64,000 bases of DNA from Thalassospira lucentensis (GCF_001613805.1 NZ_LPVY01000021.1:62001-126000); one strand, 5' to 3'. Counted from the stretch's first letter, positions 9,296-17,560 are shown. Made by a program: numbers and translations. Notes: a model not told the origin generated them from the letters alone.

Positions 9296-9958
9296 TCAGC
9301 GCGGAACCGCAAGACGTTGTTCAAGCTGGCGCAGGAACCACGCGATGACATAGCAGGCCACCACGTAAATCAGTGACGCAACCATCCATGTTTCAATCAC
9401 ACGGAAGCTTTCGACATTGATCTTGCGTGCATAAAACGTCAGTTCGGGAACCGCGATGGCGGCCGCAAGCGACGTGTCCTTGAACAGCGAAATGAAATTG
9501 TTCGAAAGCGACGGCAACACATTGCGCAACATCACCGGAATGATGATGTGGATTTTGATTTTTAGTTCCGTCAGACCGATGGCAAGCCCGGCTTCGCGCA
9601 GGCCCTTGGGCAAGGCCACAAGGCCCGAACGGAAAACTTCCGCCAGATAGGCACCGGCATAGATCGACAGGGTAAAAATGAAGGACGGTATCTTGTCGAG
9701 TGCAATGCCAAGCTGGGGTAATGCGAAATAACAGAACAGGATCAGGACAAGGATCGGGGTATTGCGGATCGCAGAGACATAAGCCACTGCGATCCAGCGT
9801 AAAACCCGGTGACGGGACAGCATCCCGAAAGCCGCCAGAAGTCCGATCCCGCAACCAATCGCAATCGAAACAAGGGCAAGGAACAAGCCAAGGCCAAGGC
9901 CCTGTGCCAGCAGCTCCCAATTGCGCCAGATGACGCTGAAATTGAAATCGTAGTTCAA
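9296..9958 (-). CDS. polar amino-acid ABC transporter permease
   Basis: A 220-residue inner-membrane permease, partner of the next gene. It has about five membrane helices, the segment SAIRNTPILVLILFCYFALPQ, and an EAA loop (GLTELKIKIHIIIPVMLRNVLPSLSN) with longer variation than its partner. It follows the binding-protein gene with a 26-base gap, supporting one transcript. Substrate specificity cannot be read from the sequence beyond polar amino acid or amine. Confidence 0.93.
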   Translation of the reverse strand: MNYDFNFSVIWRNWELLAQGLGLGLFLALVSIAIGCGIGLLAAFGMLSRHRVLRWIAVAYVSAIRNTPILVLILFCYFALPQLGIALDKIPSFIFTLSIYAGAYLAEVFRSGLVALPKGLREAGLAIGLTELKIKIHIIIPVMLRNVLPSLSNNFISLFKDTSLAAAIAVPELTFYARKINVESFRVIETWMVASLIYVVACYVIAWFLRQLEQRLAVPR

Positions 9959-9984
9959 AACGGTTCTTCCCGGATGCTGCTAGG

Positions 9985-10821
9985 TTATTTGTATTCGACG
10001 GGGAAGCCGATCTGCGGCACCGACAGTTCCGTGCCGAACCAGGTTTTGAAGCTGTCGGCGTAGAACGGGAATTCAACACCGGTCATACCTTCGTGCAGAA
10101 CCGTGTTTACAAAGTTCAGCCAACGCTGATCGCCCGGCTTCACGCCACAGGAATAGCTTTGCGGGTTCCAGCCATATCCGGCGTCATGGTAACGGCCCGG
10201 GTTTTTGACCATGAACCAGCGCAATGCCGACTGATCAGTTGCGGCAGCATCCGCACGCCCGGAATTAAGCGCCTGATACATCAGATCCACACTGTCATAC
10301 TGATCAACTTCTGCCTCTGGCAGGGCAGCGTGGACCATTTCTTCGGCGTAGACGTTCTGAAGAACGGCAACGGTAACGTCCGATCCGGCAGCTTTGAGCG
10401 CCTCGTAATCGGCGTAGTCGCCACCTTCCATCTGCAACAGACCAACGCCTTCACGGTAATAGGGGATCGTGAATTCGATCTGCTGGGCGCGTTCGGCGGT
10501 CACCGTCATGAACTGGCAGGTCAGATCGACCTTGTCGGTCACAAGGTTCGGGATGCGGGCATCGCCGGACTGCTGGACATATTCGATTTTATCGGGATCG
10601 CCAAACAGGGCCTTGGCGACAAGGCGGCCCATATCAACGTCAAAGCCCTTGAGCTTGTTATCCGAGTCAATGAAGTGCCATGGCGGGTTGGTCGAGCCGG
10701 TCCCCAAGATCAGGTGACCACGATCAAGAACCTGCTGAAGCTTGCTGGCTTCCTGTGCAATGGCCGATCCGGCAGTTGCGGTCATAAGCGCCGCGACTGC
10801 GATTGTTTTTAAGAAGGTCAT
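9985..10821 (-). CDS. periplasmic amino-acid-binding protein of ABC transporter
   Basis: A 278-residue family 3 solute-binding protein. The signal peptide (about 1-22) ends in SAIA. Domain landmarks are LILGTGSTNPPWHFID, KLKGFDVDMGRLVAKAL, DLTCQFMTVTAERAQQIEFTIPYY and the second-lobe segment DVTVAVLQNVYAEEM. It is the promoter-proximal gene of the operon and would capture the substrate for the two permeases. The RidA and IclR genes downstream suggest the substrate is then degraded (inference). Confidence 0.93.
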   Translation of the reverse strand: MTFLKTIAVAALMTATAGSAIAQEASKLQQVLDRGHLILGTGSTNPPWHFIDSDNKLKGFDVDMGRLVAKALFGDPDKIEYVQQSGDARIPNLVTDKVDLTCQFMTVTAERAQQIEFTIPYYREGVGLLQMEGGDYADYEALKAAGSDVTVAVLQNVYAEEMVHAALPEAEVDQYDSVDLMYQALNSGRADAAATDQSALRWFMVKNPGRYHDAGYGWNPQSYSCGVKPGDQRWLNFVNTVLHEGMTGVEFPFYADSFKTWFGTELSVPQIGFPVEYK

Positions 10822-10870
10822 GTTTGTCTCCGCTGATGAAAAGAGCCAACCGTTTTTGATGAGTCCCGGT

Positions 10871-10892
10871 TAATTCCGTTATACCGGAATTA
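10871..10892. promoter_or_regulatory. palindromic operator over the transporter promoter (candidate IclR site)
   Basis: TAATTCCG-TTATAC-CGGAATTA is a perfect 8-bp inverted repeat with a 6-base spacer, about 50 bases before the binding-protein start. On the minus strand the spacer contains TATAAC, a good -10 element, so a bound protein would block RNA polymerase. The operon's own IclR protein is the natural candidate. Binding is inferred. Confidence 0.6.
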
Positions 10893-11137
10893 GTATCGTT
10901 GTTACGGATTTAACTTGAAACCAAAATCTAGCCATGTCAATTCGCTTTTGCGAAACCCGCAGTTTTCCTTGGCTTTCGAAATGTAGTGACCCCGGCACCC
11001 GGACGATCTGATGTGAGGACTTTTATGGAAGTGATGACCTGCACATCCCGTCAGAGCAGGGCGTTTTCCGAGTATTTCTGCGCGAAACGGCGAACACGAA
11101 CACGGAGAAGATCGGGAGTCGCCGCGCGCGAGGTAGC
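10893..11137. other. gene-free stretch upstream of the transporter operon
   Basis: Apart from the operator to its left and the zntA terminator to its right I see no supported gene. A 76-codon plus-strand frame here runs through the zntA terminator hairpin, has arginine-rich low-complexity sequence and is probably not translated. Confidence 0.5.
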
Positions 11138-11180
11138 AAAAAAGAATTCGGCCGCTATCACGAGATGCAATAGCGGCCGA
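11138..11180 (-). terminator. rho-independent terminator of the zntA-like gene
   Basis: An 11-bp perfect stem TCGGCCGCTAT / ATAGCGGCCGA with an 11-base loop is followed on the minus strand by ATTCTTTTTTGC, about 40 bases past the P-type ATPase stop codon. Confidence 0.85.
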
Positions 11181-11220
11181 CTTTCGATAATTTTCTGGAG
11201 TAGCTTGCGCGGCTGAGGGA

Positions 11221-13644
11221 TCAGCGGTTGCGCAGCGCGATCAGCAGACGAAGGCTGTTAAGTGTCACCAGAACGGTTGCACCGGTATCGGCCATCACCG
11301 CCAGCCAAAGTCCCGTCAGACCGGTGATGCTGGTGACCAGAAAGACAGCCTTAAGCCCCAGTGCCAACCCGATATTTTCGCGGATCACGCGGCGCGTGGT
11401 GCGGGACAGCTTTACCAGATTAACGACATCCGACAGCCGGTCCTTGACCGCCACCGCGTCGGCAGCCTCAAGGGCAATGTCGGTGCCCCCGCCAATTGCG
11501 ATGCCGACATCCGCCGATTTCAGTGCCGGGGCGTCGTTGATGCCATCACCAACCATGGCAATCGGCCCCTTCCGCGCCGGATCATTGCGCAAATCAGCCA
11601 GCACGTTCAGCTTGTCTTCGGGCAGAAGCTGCGCCCGGTATTCCATACCAAGTTCACCCGCCATGCGTTTGGCAACGCGTTCGGCATCGCCCGTCAGCAT
11701 CACCGGGCTGATGCCCAAGGCGTTCAGTTTGGCAAGCGCATCCTTAGCATCCGCACGCGCGGTATCCCGCAGCGCAAGTGCGCCAATGACATCCCCATCG
11801 CGCAGGATAATAACGGCCGTGCTGCCGGCGTCTTCCTGTGCGGCAAGCCAATCGGCAACTTTGGCAGCCGGTTCAATATCAAGGCGTTTGGCCGCCCCGA
11901 CGCGATAAAGCGTGCCATCAATCCGGGCTTCGACCCCGGCACCGGCGATCGTGCGCGCATCGGTGATTTCCGGCAGATCAAGTTTCTGTTCCGTTGCGGC
12001 ATGAACCACTGCCTTTGCCAGCGGGTGGGAGGTCACGGTTTCAAGCGCAGCAGCAATCGCAAGCAGCCGATCTTCGTCCATATCGCCCACCGACATCATT
12101 GCCGTCAGCTTTGGCTTGCCTTCGGTCAATGTGCCGGTTTTGTCAAACGCCATGGTACGAACCGCCCCGATGGCCTCCAGCGCGGCACCGCCTTTAACCA
12201 GCAGACCAATTCTGGCCGCACGAGCCAGGGCCGACGTGACCGCCGCCGGGGTGGAGATCACCAAGGCACAGGGGCAGCCGATCAGAAGCAGGGCCAGCCC
12301 GCGATAGATCCATTCTTCCCAGCCCTGCCCGAACAGGACCGGCGGAATGACAACCGTCAGGGCGGCAAGCGCCATGATGATTGGCGTATAGATACGAGCA
12401 AATTTGGTAACGAAACGCTCGACCGGTGCCTTGTGCTTTTCGCTTTGTTCAACCAGCTCGATCACACGATCCAGCATGGTTTGCCCCGCCGCACGGATCA
12501 CCTGCAGGCGGACGGGCCGATCGGTGACAATGGCGCCGGCAAAAACCTCGTCCCCCGGTTCGGACGGGACGGGAACGGATTCACCGGTCAGGTGGCTGTT
12601 GTCAATTTCGGCTGCCCCGTCGATCAGGACACCGTCGGCCGGAATACGTTCGCCTGGACGGACTTCGACAATATCATTCAGTGCAAGCGCGGACGGGGCG
12701 ACCGTTTCAAACACATTACCCGATGCCGAAACCCGCCTTGCGGTTTCCGGGGCCAGTTTCATCAGCGATTTAACCCCGCTGCGTGCCCGCCCCGCAGCAA
12801 CACCTTCAAGGCTTTCGCCGATGGCAAACAGCAGGACGACCATACCGGCTTCAAGACTTTCACCGATTGCAACCGCGCCAAGAACCGCGACACTCATCAA
12901 CAGTTCGATGGAAAAGAATGCGCCGCTTGCCGCCAGACGGAACGCCGTTCTCATCACCGGCAATGCCGCGATGACCGAGGCAATGGACATGGCATAAGCA
13001 TCGGTGACCGGAACCAGCCAGCTAACCAGCCCGCCCAGCACAAGCCAGACCGTCGCCCATGCAATTTCGTCCCCGGCTTCCGGCCAAGGGGCCAGCTTGC
13101 GCAGCAGGGATTTGTCATTGGCATCGGTATCTTGCGACGCGGCATTATCCGTCGCAGCCGGATTGGCAGAACCACAGGAACCGCCAGCGCAGCAAGCGGC
13201 TTCGGATGATTTCGCCGCCCCCGGAATTACCTTTTCCTTTGCCGGATAACCCAGTTTGGTCAGCATGGTGCCGATATCGGAACGCGTTTCGGCACTGTCG
13301 TCGCGAAGACCCAGCGTCACCATTTCGCGCATCATCGATACATCAACACATTGCACGCCATCACGTTTGGAAAGCGCGGTTTCGATTTTCGCCACACAGG
13401 ACCCGCAATCCATGCCCGATACAGCCCAATGACGATGCGAAATGCCGTCGCGATGGCGGGCCAGTACATCGTCAACCGTGCCCTGTTCCCTGCCACTCAG
13501 TTCGGATTGCGCGTGCAGGCCATCGGCGGCAGCAACAAAGCTTTGCCCCGGTACGGCGTCGTTCAGAGCCGCAATCAGCGATGACTTGCAGCTTTCACAA
13601 TTTCCAATGGCCGGGAATTGATCCCATTTTGCGATGACGGACAT
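11221..13644 (-). CDS. zntA: heavy-metal P1B-type ATPase, Zn/Cd/Pb exporter (ZntA-like)
   Basis: An 807-residue metal-exporting ATPase. It has a CxxC pair in the extreme N-terminus (GNCESC), one HMA domain with GMDCGSC near residue 96, and a Cys-rich linker (CCAGGSCG). Catalytic motifs include the membrane CPC (IGCPCALV), phosphorylation site DKTGTLTEGK, the HP dipeptide in SHPLAKA, and GDGINDAPAL. The C-terminal helix DTGATVLVTLNSLRLL is typical of the zinc/cadmium/lead subgroup. The ATG has the site GAGGTCC; an upstream start adds six residues. The promoter region carries SmtB-like operators, and a SmtB-type repressor lies 2.4 kb away. Cobalt as an additional substrate is conceivable because of the cbtBA neighbours (inference). 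Confidence 0.93.
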   Translation of the reverse strand: MSVIAKWDQFPAIGNCESCKSSLIAALNDAVPGQSFVAAADGLHAQSELSGREQGTVDDVLARHRDGISHRHWAVSGMDCGSCVAKIETALSKRDGVQCVDVSMMREMVTLGLRDDSAETRSDIGTMLTKLGYPAKEKVIPGAAKSSEAACCAGGSCGSANPAATDNAASQDTDANDKSLLRKLAPWPEAGDEIAWATVWLVLGGLVSWLVPVTDAYAMSIASVIAALPVMRTAFRLAASGAFFSIELLMSVAVLGAVAIGESLEAGMVVLLFAIGESLEGVAAGRARSGVKSLMKLAPETARRVSASGNVFETVAPSALALNDIVEVRPGERIPADGVLIDGAAEIDNSHLTGESVPVPSEPGDEVFAGAIVTDRPVRLQVIRAAGQTMLDRVIELVEQSEKHKAPVERFVTKFARIYTPIIMALAALTVVIPPVLFGQGWEEWIYRGLALLLIGCPCALVISTPAAVTSALARAARIGLLVKGGAALEAIGAVRTMAFDKTGTLTEGKPKLTAMMSVGDMDEDRLLAIAAALETVTSHPLAKAVVHAATEQKLDLPEITDARTIAGAGVEARIDGTLYRVGAAKRLDIEPAAKVADWLAAQEDAGSTAVIILRDGDVIGALALRDTARADAKDALAKLNALGISPVMLTGDAERVAKRMAGELGMEYRAQLLPEDKLNVLADLRNDPARKGPIAMVGDGINDAPALKSADVGIAIGGGTDIALEAADAVAVKDRLSDVVNLVKLSRTTRRVIRENIGLALGLKAVFLVTSITGLTGLWLAVMADTGATVLVTLNSLRLLIALRNR

Positions 13645-13659
13645 TCTGGACCTCGCCAA

Positions 13660-13745
13660 CATTCAAATTTATATTCATGCATTGCATTCAAATAACAATT
13701 CATATGTTGTGGAGTCAAGAACATTCAAACCATGATTTGAATGTT
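13660..13745. promoter_or_regulatory. SmtB/ArsR-type operator cluster upstream of zntA
   Basis: AACATTCAAA-CCATGA-TTTGAATGTT (13720-13745) is a perfect 10-bp inverted repeat in the style of SmtB/CzrA sites. Closer to the gene lie two similar direct copies of CATTCAAAT-N4-ATTCAT (13660-13678 and 13685-13703), spaced 25 bases apart. A possible -35 TTGACT (minus strand) abuts the palindrome. Together they look like multiple sites for a metal-sensing repressor. The palindrome could also influence the divergent DUF1636 gene. Confidence 0.6.
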
Positions 13746-13843
13746 ATCACACACAATGCCCGACGCCCCGAAAAAGTTGATGAATTACGCCAGCACTGCA
13801 GCCATAGTGACCACCCGATTTAAGAACCAAGGCCAACCGCCCG

Positions 13844-14215
13844 ATGCCCCGTATTGTCATTTGCAAAACCTGCCAGCCAGCACCCGATGCTGATCCGGCC
13901 TCAAAGGTGGATTTTGTCGATGCGGATGGTTTTGCGCGGCAATTAGGCAGGGTACTTGATCAGGCGGAATTGCCCGAAACGTTTGAAATCACGCAGGTTG
14001 ACTGCATGGGATCATGCAGCGACCCGACATCGGTTGCACTTCAGGGAACCGGGCGGGCAAGTTATCTTTTTGCAGGATTATCGGCGCGTCACGACATTGA
14101 CGATATCATTGCCACCTGCCGGGAATATCTGAACGCCCCGGATGGATGGATCGAAGACGCGCGCGGCTGCGGGCGTCTTCGCTTTTGCCTTAAGGCCAGA
14201 ATTCCGACCCTTTGA
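13844..14215 (+). CDS. DUF1636 metal-binding protein (thioredoxin-fold ferredoxin-like)
   Basis: A 123-residue DUF1636 family protein. Conserved cysteines occur as ICKTCQPAP at the N-terminus and DCMGSCSDP near residue 65, the arrangement of a thioredoxin-like [2Fe-2S] ferredoxin. Members are often found beside cobalamin and cobalt genes, which fits the cbtBA locus here. It is transcribed convergently toward the His-rich gene and ends one base before that gene's stop codon. Function is unknown. Confidence 0.82.
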   Translation: MPRIVICKTCQPAPDADPASKVDFVDADGFARQLGRVLDQAELPETFEITQVDCMGSCSDPTSVALQGTGRASYLFAGLSARHDIDDIIATCREYLNAPDGWIEDARGCGRLRFCLKARIPTL

Positions 14216-14740
14216 TTAAGGTGCCACCGAAACAGCCATTGTTTGACGCAGCGGCTTATCGCCGACGGCAAGCAGGCTGTGGTCATTGGCCGTCAGCGTT
14301 ACCGTGACCTCGTTATCGCCCACCGGAAGCTCTGCGATATGGAACCACGGGCCATACAGACGGGCGATCTTGGTGCCGTTAACATAAACATGGGCATGGC
14401 CTTCTCCCGGGACATGCGTGCTGCTGGCATGTTCGGGGGCAAACCGGAAATTCTGCACCATTAGCTGCAGGTTCCAGCCACTGACCGGGTCCGGTATCAT
14501 CGCGACATCAAGACGTGGTGCATCAGCGCCCGCAGGTAATGAAATAATGGCGTCGTGACTGGCATGTGCCGCCCCCATCTTCATTTCACCGTGTGCGGTA
14601 CCATGTCCGGAAACGCCATGCGCCATCGGATCGCCGTGATCGTGCCCGTCAAGGGTGATGCCGTTACCAGCCGCCACCAGAAAACCGATCCCCCCGCCGA
14701 AAACCAGCCCGATCCCGAAAAGGGCAAGTGAACGTGACAT
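14216..14740 (-). CDS. membrane-anchored His-rich periplasmic protein of cbt locus
   Basis: A 174-residue protein I do not recognise by name. One N-terminal hydrophobic segment (about residues 5-27, possibly a signal anchor) precedes a His/Met-rich stretch (DGHDHGDPMAHG, GHGTAHGEMKMG, HASHD) likely to bind metal. The C-terminal half is a beta-rich domain (APRLDVAMIPDP, GEGHAHVYVNG, IARLYGPWFHI, NEVTVTLTANDH). The ATG follows GAGGAATAAA. It comes after cbtA in the riboswitch-controlled unit, so delivering or buffering cobalt, nickel or copper at the periplasmic side is a reasonable guess. Confidence 0.78.
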   Translation of the reverse strand: MSRSLALFGIGLVFGGGIGFLVAAGNGITLDGHDHGDPMAHGVSGHGTAHGEMKMGAAHASHDAIISLPAGADAPRLDVAMIPDPVSGWNLQLMVQNFRFAPEHASSTHVPGEGHAHVYVNGTKIARLYGPWFHIAELPVGDNEVTVTLTANDHSLLAVGDKPLRQTMAVSVAP

Positions 14741-14818
14741 TTTATTCCTCGTGAAAACCCTGAAAATAAATCGGGCGCGCCCGTGGCACGCCCGAAAAGG
14801 ATCGTACTTTGACCGCGA

Positions 14819-15517
14819 TCAGGCGGTCTGGGCCTGTGCGGCCCGTTGTCCTTCGCGTTGCCAGAAATATCCGGCAAACAGGCCAACCAGCACCCAGGCA
14901 GCAAGACCGACACCAAATGCACGGGCAGCAAAAAGCGCCCCGATTTCAGTCGGTACCGGCCCGGTAAAGGTATCGGGCTCCGGCGCGCCAATGACATGGG
15001 GGGCAAGCAGCAGAACTGCGGCAATCCCCCACGAAACCCAATTGCGACCAAATGCAATCAGCCAGACGGCAATTGCCGCCGTCCCGACGGTGGCAAACCA
15101 CCAGACTTGCCGTGCGTAAACGTCTGCGGCTGCAACACCGGGCACTTCAGGTGCAAGGGTAAAGCCCGGTGCAAAATGAACGATAAAGAACCCGGCAATG
15201 CCCCAGATAATACCCTGACGACCAGCGACCTCGTGACCGCGGCTTTCAGCCAGCGCCATGGCTGCAACCAGAATAAGCGCATACCCGGTATAGACCAGCA
15301 TGGTGAACAGGACGCTTAACCCGTCGCGGACAAGATCAATGCCGCCGACATCCTGATGTGCACTAACCGCAGCACCGCCGAAATGAACCAGCTCGCCCGT
15401 TTCATAAAGCTCTGCATGCAACAGAACCGGTTGCACAAAATAAAGCTGAAGCAGGGCCGCAATAAGACCTGCTGCAGCACCAGCGAACAATGCGCTGGTG
15501 AAAATGCGTGACATCAT
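14819..15517 (-). CDS. cbtA: CbtA family cobalt transporter subunit
   Basis: A 232-residue integral membrane protein of the CbtA family, predicted to import cobalt together with CbtB for B12 synthesis. Five or six hydrophobic helices are visible. Family landmarks are the N-terminal SALFAGAAAGLIAALLQ, the LVYTGYALIL helix, IAGFFIVHFAPGFTLAPEVPG with its conserved His, and RQVWWFATVG. The gene starts 4 bases after the cbtB stop codon, so the two are cotranscribed under the upstream cobalamin riboswitch. Confidence 0.92.
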   Translation of the reverse strand: MMSRIFTSALFAGAAAGLIAALLQLYFVQPVLLHAELYETGELVHFGGAAVSAHQDVGGIDLVRDGLSVLFTMLVYTGYALILVAAMALAESRGHEVAGRQGIIWGIAGFFIVHFAPGFTLAPEVPGVAAADVYARQVWWFATVGTAAIAVWLIAFGRNWVSWGIAAVLLLAPHVIGAPEPDTFTGPVPTEIGALFAARAFGVGLAAWVLVGLFAGYFWQREGQRAAQAQTA

Positions 15518-15520
15518 GGC

Positions 15521-15694
15521 TCAGTGACACGGAAAGCCGGTTGCATGGCGCACATCATGTGCTGCATCGTGCAACAATTCAGCCTGAACATGGCCGGTCA
15601 CAAAGATGATCGCGAGGCCAAAAACGGCACAAACGATGATCGGCAGAAGAACCGATTTTTTTGAAGCGGCAAATGCCGCGGTCTGCGTGGTCAT
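15521..15694 (-). CDS. cbtB: CbtB family cobalt transporter small subunit
   Basis: A 57-residue protein read directly from the minus strand, too short for many gene finders. It begins MTTQTAAFAASKK, has one membrane helix (SVLLPIIVCAVFGLAIIFVTG) and ends in the histidine-rich CbtB signature HDAAHDVRHATGFPCH. That tail is expected to bind cobalt before it passes to CbtA. The ribosome-binding site GGAGAAG lies 5-6 bases before the ATG. It sits between the cobalamin riboswitch and cbtA. Confidence 0.92.
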   Translation of the reverse strand: MTTQTAAFAASKKSVLLPIIVCAVFGLAIIFVTGHVQAELLHDAAHDVRHATGFPCH

Positions 15695-15737
15695 AAACTT
15701 CTCCTATGCTGTCACACCCGACAGTCGGTTCGGGTCC

Positions 15738-15900
15738 ATGCCTGGCAGGTCTCCTGGCTTGCGGGTCATCATGCGTCGCCGACCTTCCCTGCTTTCGCAA
15801 GTGGCGTGATGGCGGGCACTTTCCGCATACAGTCGCGGGGGCGGCTTTGGCTTTGACCGCCAAAACAAACGGTCTTCCAAATTCCCTCTTCGTTTACCTG
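15738..15900 (-). promoter_or_regulatory. cobalamin (B12) riboswitch
   Basis: On the minus strand the leader of cbtB contains the hallmarks of an adenosylcobalamin riboswitch in order: GAGGGAAT and GGAAGACC near the 5' end, the core GCCCCCGCGACTGT, GCCACTTGCGAAAGCAGGGAAGG, and the B12 box AGCCAGGAGACCTGCC at 15741-15760. It predicts that cbtBA and the His-rich gene are shut off when B12 is plentiful. Boundaries are approximate. Confidence 0.95.
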
Positions 15901-16033
15901 CCCCGAGCAGACAGGTAAAAACCAAGCAGTTCGTTTATGACGGTAATTCCCCGCAAGCGCAATGTGAAAACCGGACGCGACGCGGGTTCATTCGTCGAAT
16001 GTGGCAATTTCACGACAACGCAAAAGACGTATT

Positions 16034-16510
16034 TCAGTCGTGGGTCACATGGGCAAAGACATCACGAACAACACGGGAAATATGTTCGTCATCAATCTGA
16101 TAGAAGATATGACGCCCGTTTCGTTCCGATGCCAAAATGCGCTGATCGCGCAACTGACGCAGGTGATGGCTGGTCAGGGATTGCGACATGCCCGATGCCT
16201 CGGCCAGTTCGCCGACGGTTTGCGGTTTTTCCATGCAGCGCAGAACAAGCTGCAGCCGCCCGGCATCCCCCAGAAGCGCAAAGATTTTTGCCGCTGCCTC
16301 GATATCGGGTAACGACAGGTTATGACCTGTTGCACGTGATGCGTCACGCGTTACGGCTTCGCCCTGTTCGGTGGAAAGGCCAAGACGTGCCGCAGTATCG
16401 CATTCCTGACAATCGTTGCCGTTTTCAGCCCCGGCGATCACGGGACGCGCCGAGGCAATTTCGACCTTGCGGGATTTCGTTTTGCTTTGTGACATCCCCC
16501 TATTTTCCAT
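16034..16510 (-). CDS. ArsR/SmtB family metal-sensing repressor
   Basis: About 158 residues, with a winged-helix domain in the C-terminal two thirds (EAAAKIFALLGDAGRLQLVL, TVGELAEASGMSQSLTSHHLRQLRD, GRHIFYQIDDEH). The last helix reads DEHISRVVRDVFAHVTH, an exact D-x-H-x10-H-x2-H pattern matching the alpha-5 zinc/cobalt site of SmtB-type sensors. An extra CxxC (DCQEC) sits in the N-terminal extension. Start is uncertain: ATG at 16510 or the internal ATG at 16495, and a much longer frame lacks a clear ribosome site. It probably represses the nearby zntA gene, whose promoter has SmtB-like palindromes, rather than responding to arsenic. Confidence 0.88.
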   Translation of the reverse strand: MENRGMSQSKTKSRKVEIASARPVIAGAENGNDCQECDTAARLGLSTEQGEAVTRDASRATGHNLSLPDIEAAAKIFALLGDAGRLQLVLRCMEKPQTVGELAEASGMSQSLTSHHLRQLRDQRILASERNGRHIFYQIDDEHISRVVRDVFAHVTHD

Positions 16511-16628
16511 GCCCAGCTTCACTTGGCAAGGGGACTTGATGTTTGCGTGCATGGAACTCCGCCCCACGGGGAACGTTACAGGTATGACACACCATCGAAA
16601 GTGCCAACCAGAGCAAGGAGACGCACCG

Positions 16629-16892
16629 ATGCAAGAGCAAACAGCACTCGACATTTTCAATCTGCGCCAGTCCCGTGACAGTTGGGAACGGAATGTGGCC
16701 GGTTACTGCGCGAAAAACGACATGCAGGTCGGAAATCTGCCCAAAGAGATTACCGGCCCCTATAACGAGATGAATGAGGCATGGGAAAAGCTTAAGGCCG
16801 AAGGTGATGCGGCAAGCAACACCACTGCAGAGCAGTTACACAAGGCAACCGCAAAGCTTGAAAAGGCGTGGAACGATATGACGGGCAAGTAA
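16629..16892 (+). CDS. small Trp/Cys-motif protein, copy 1
   Basis: An 87-residue soluble protein of no family I know, with the strong ribosome-binding site AAGGAGA. It is helical and charged and has the ordered motif W-x4-A-x2-C (WERNVAGYC), then LPKEI, MNEAWEKLK and KLEKAWNDM. The next gene has the same motifs in the same order, so the two are tandem paralogs. It diverges from the SmtB-type repressor, which suggests but does not prove a link to metal stress. Confidence 0.8.
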   Translation: MQEQTALDIFNLRQSRDSWERNVAGYCAKNDMQVGNLPKEITGPYNEMNEAWEKLKAEGDAASNTTAEQLHKATAKLEKAWNDMTGK

Positions 16893-17007
16893 GCCCGGGA
16901 TTTTATGCCTTGTGGTTAAAATGCCCCAAAATCGCCTTTTCATTGCAAATCGATGACACGATTACACGCCAGATTGAACCTGTCTGGAAAAGCAAAAGGA
17001 GGCTCCC

Positions 17008-17280
17008 ATGACAGCCCGCCCCATTCCGGAGCACGCCAAGCTCCATCAGGAATTCAAGGATTGGGAGTTCGGTCTTGCAGCACATTGCAGGGAATCCGAA
17101 AGCGGCCTTGAAAAACTTCCAAGTGAGGTTGTTCAGGCGTGGGATGACATGGATGCCGCCTGGAGCGAGATAAAAGATCATAGCGGTGATATCCCGCAAG
17201 AACCCCTGCAGCGTTTCCGTGAAGCAAAGCAACGTTTGCAGGAAGCTTGGGATGCGATGATCTCTTCCGAACGGCATTAA
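17008..17280 (+). CDS. small Trp/Cys-motif protein, copy 2
   Basis: A 90-residue paralog of the preceding gene, with an excellent ribosome-binding site (AAAAGGAGG). Matching blocks are WEFGLAAHC, LPSEV, MDAAWSEIK and RLQEAWDAM, aligned over nearly the full length; one Cys is at the same place. No signal peptide or membrane helix is visible, so it is cytoplasmic. An intrinsic terminator follows about 80 bases after the stop. Unknown function; possibly a helical-bundle stress protein. Confidence 0.8.
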   Translation: MTARPIPEHAKLHQEFKDWEFGLAAHCRESESGLEKLPSEVVQAWDDMDAAWSEIKDHSGDIPQEPLQRFREAKQRLQEAWDAMISSERH

Positions 17281-17362
17281 CGACGCCGCGCTGGAAGCAG
17301 CCAGACTTTTTCGTCTCCCTCTCTTCCCTGGCGGGTTTTCCTCCCCTCCCCGCCATCCTTCT

Positions 17363-17398
17363 ACAGCCGGGTGTTTCAACCGCCCCGGCTGTTTTTTT
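17363..17398 (+). terminator. rho-independent terminator
   Basis: The stem ACAGCCGGG / CCCGGCTGT is followed by seven T. It closes the tandem small-protein unit. Confidence 0.88.
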
Positions 17399-17560
17399 GT
17401 CTGGATTTTGGCCGGGCGTCGCCCGCCTGACGCGCAAATCCCGGTTACGGGCAAAAATCCGGATTGACTCATTTCGATAAAAAATTCATGTTTTATTTTA
17501 ATTAATAAATTCGATTCGTTATTTAAACGTCACCCGAATGTTTCCGGATGGAACCCCGTC

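Noticed and set aside
10986-11216. A 76-codon plus-strand frame between the transporter operon and zntA
   Set aside because: It runs through the zntA terminator hairpin and has low-complexity Arg-rich sequence, so it is most likely chance.
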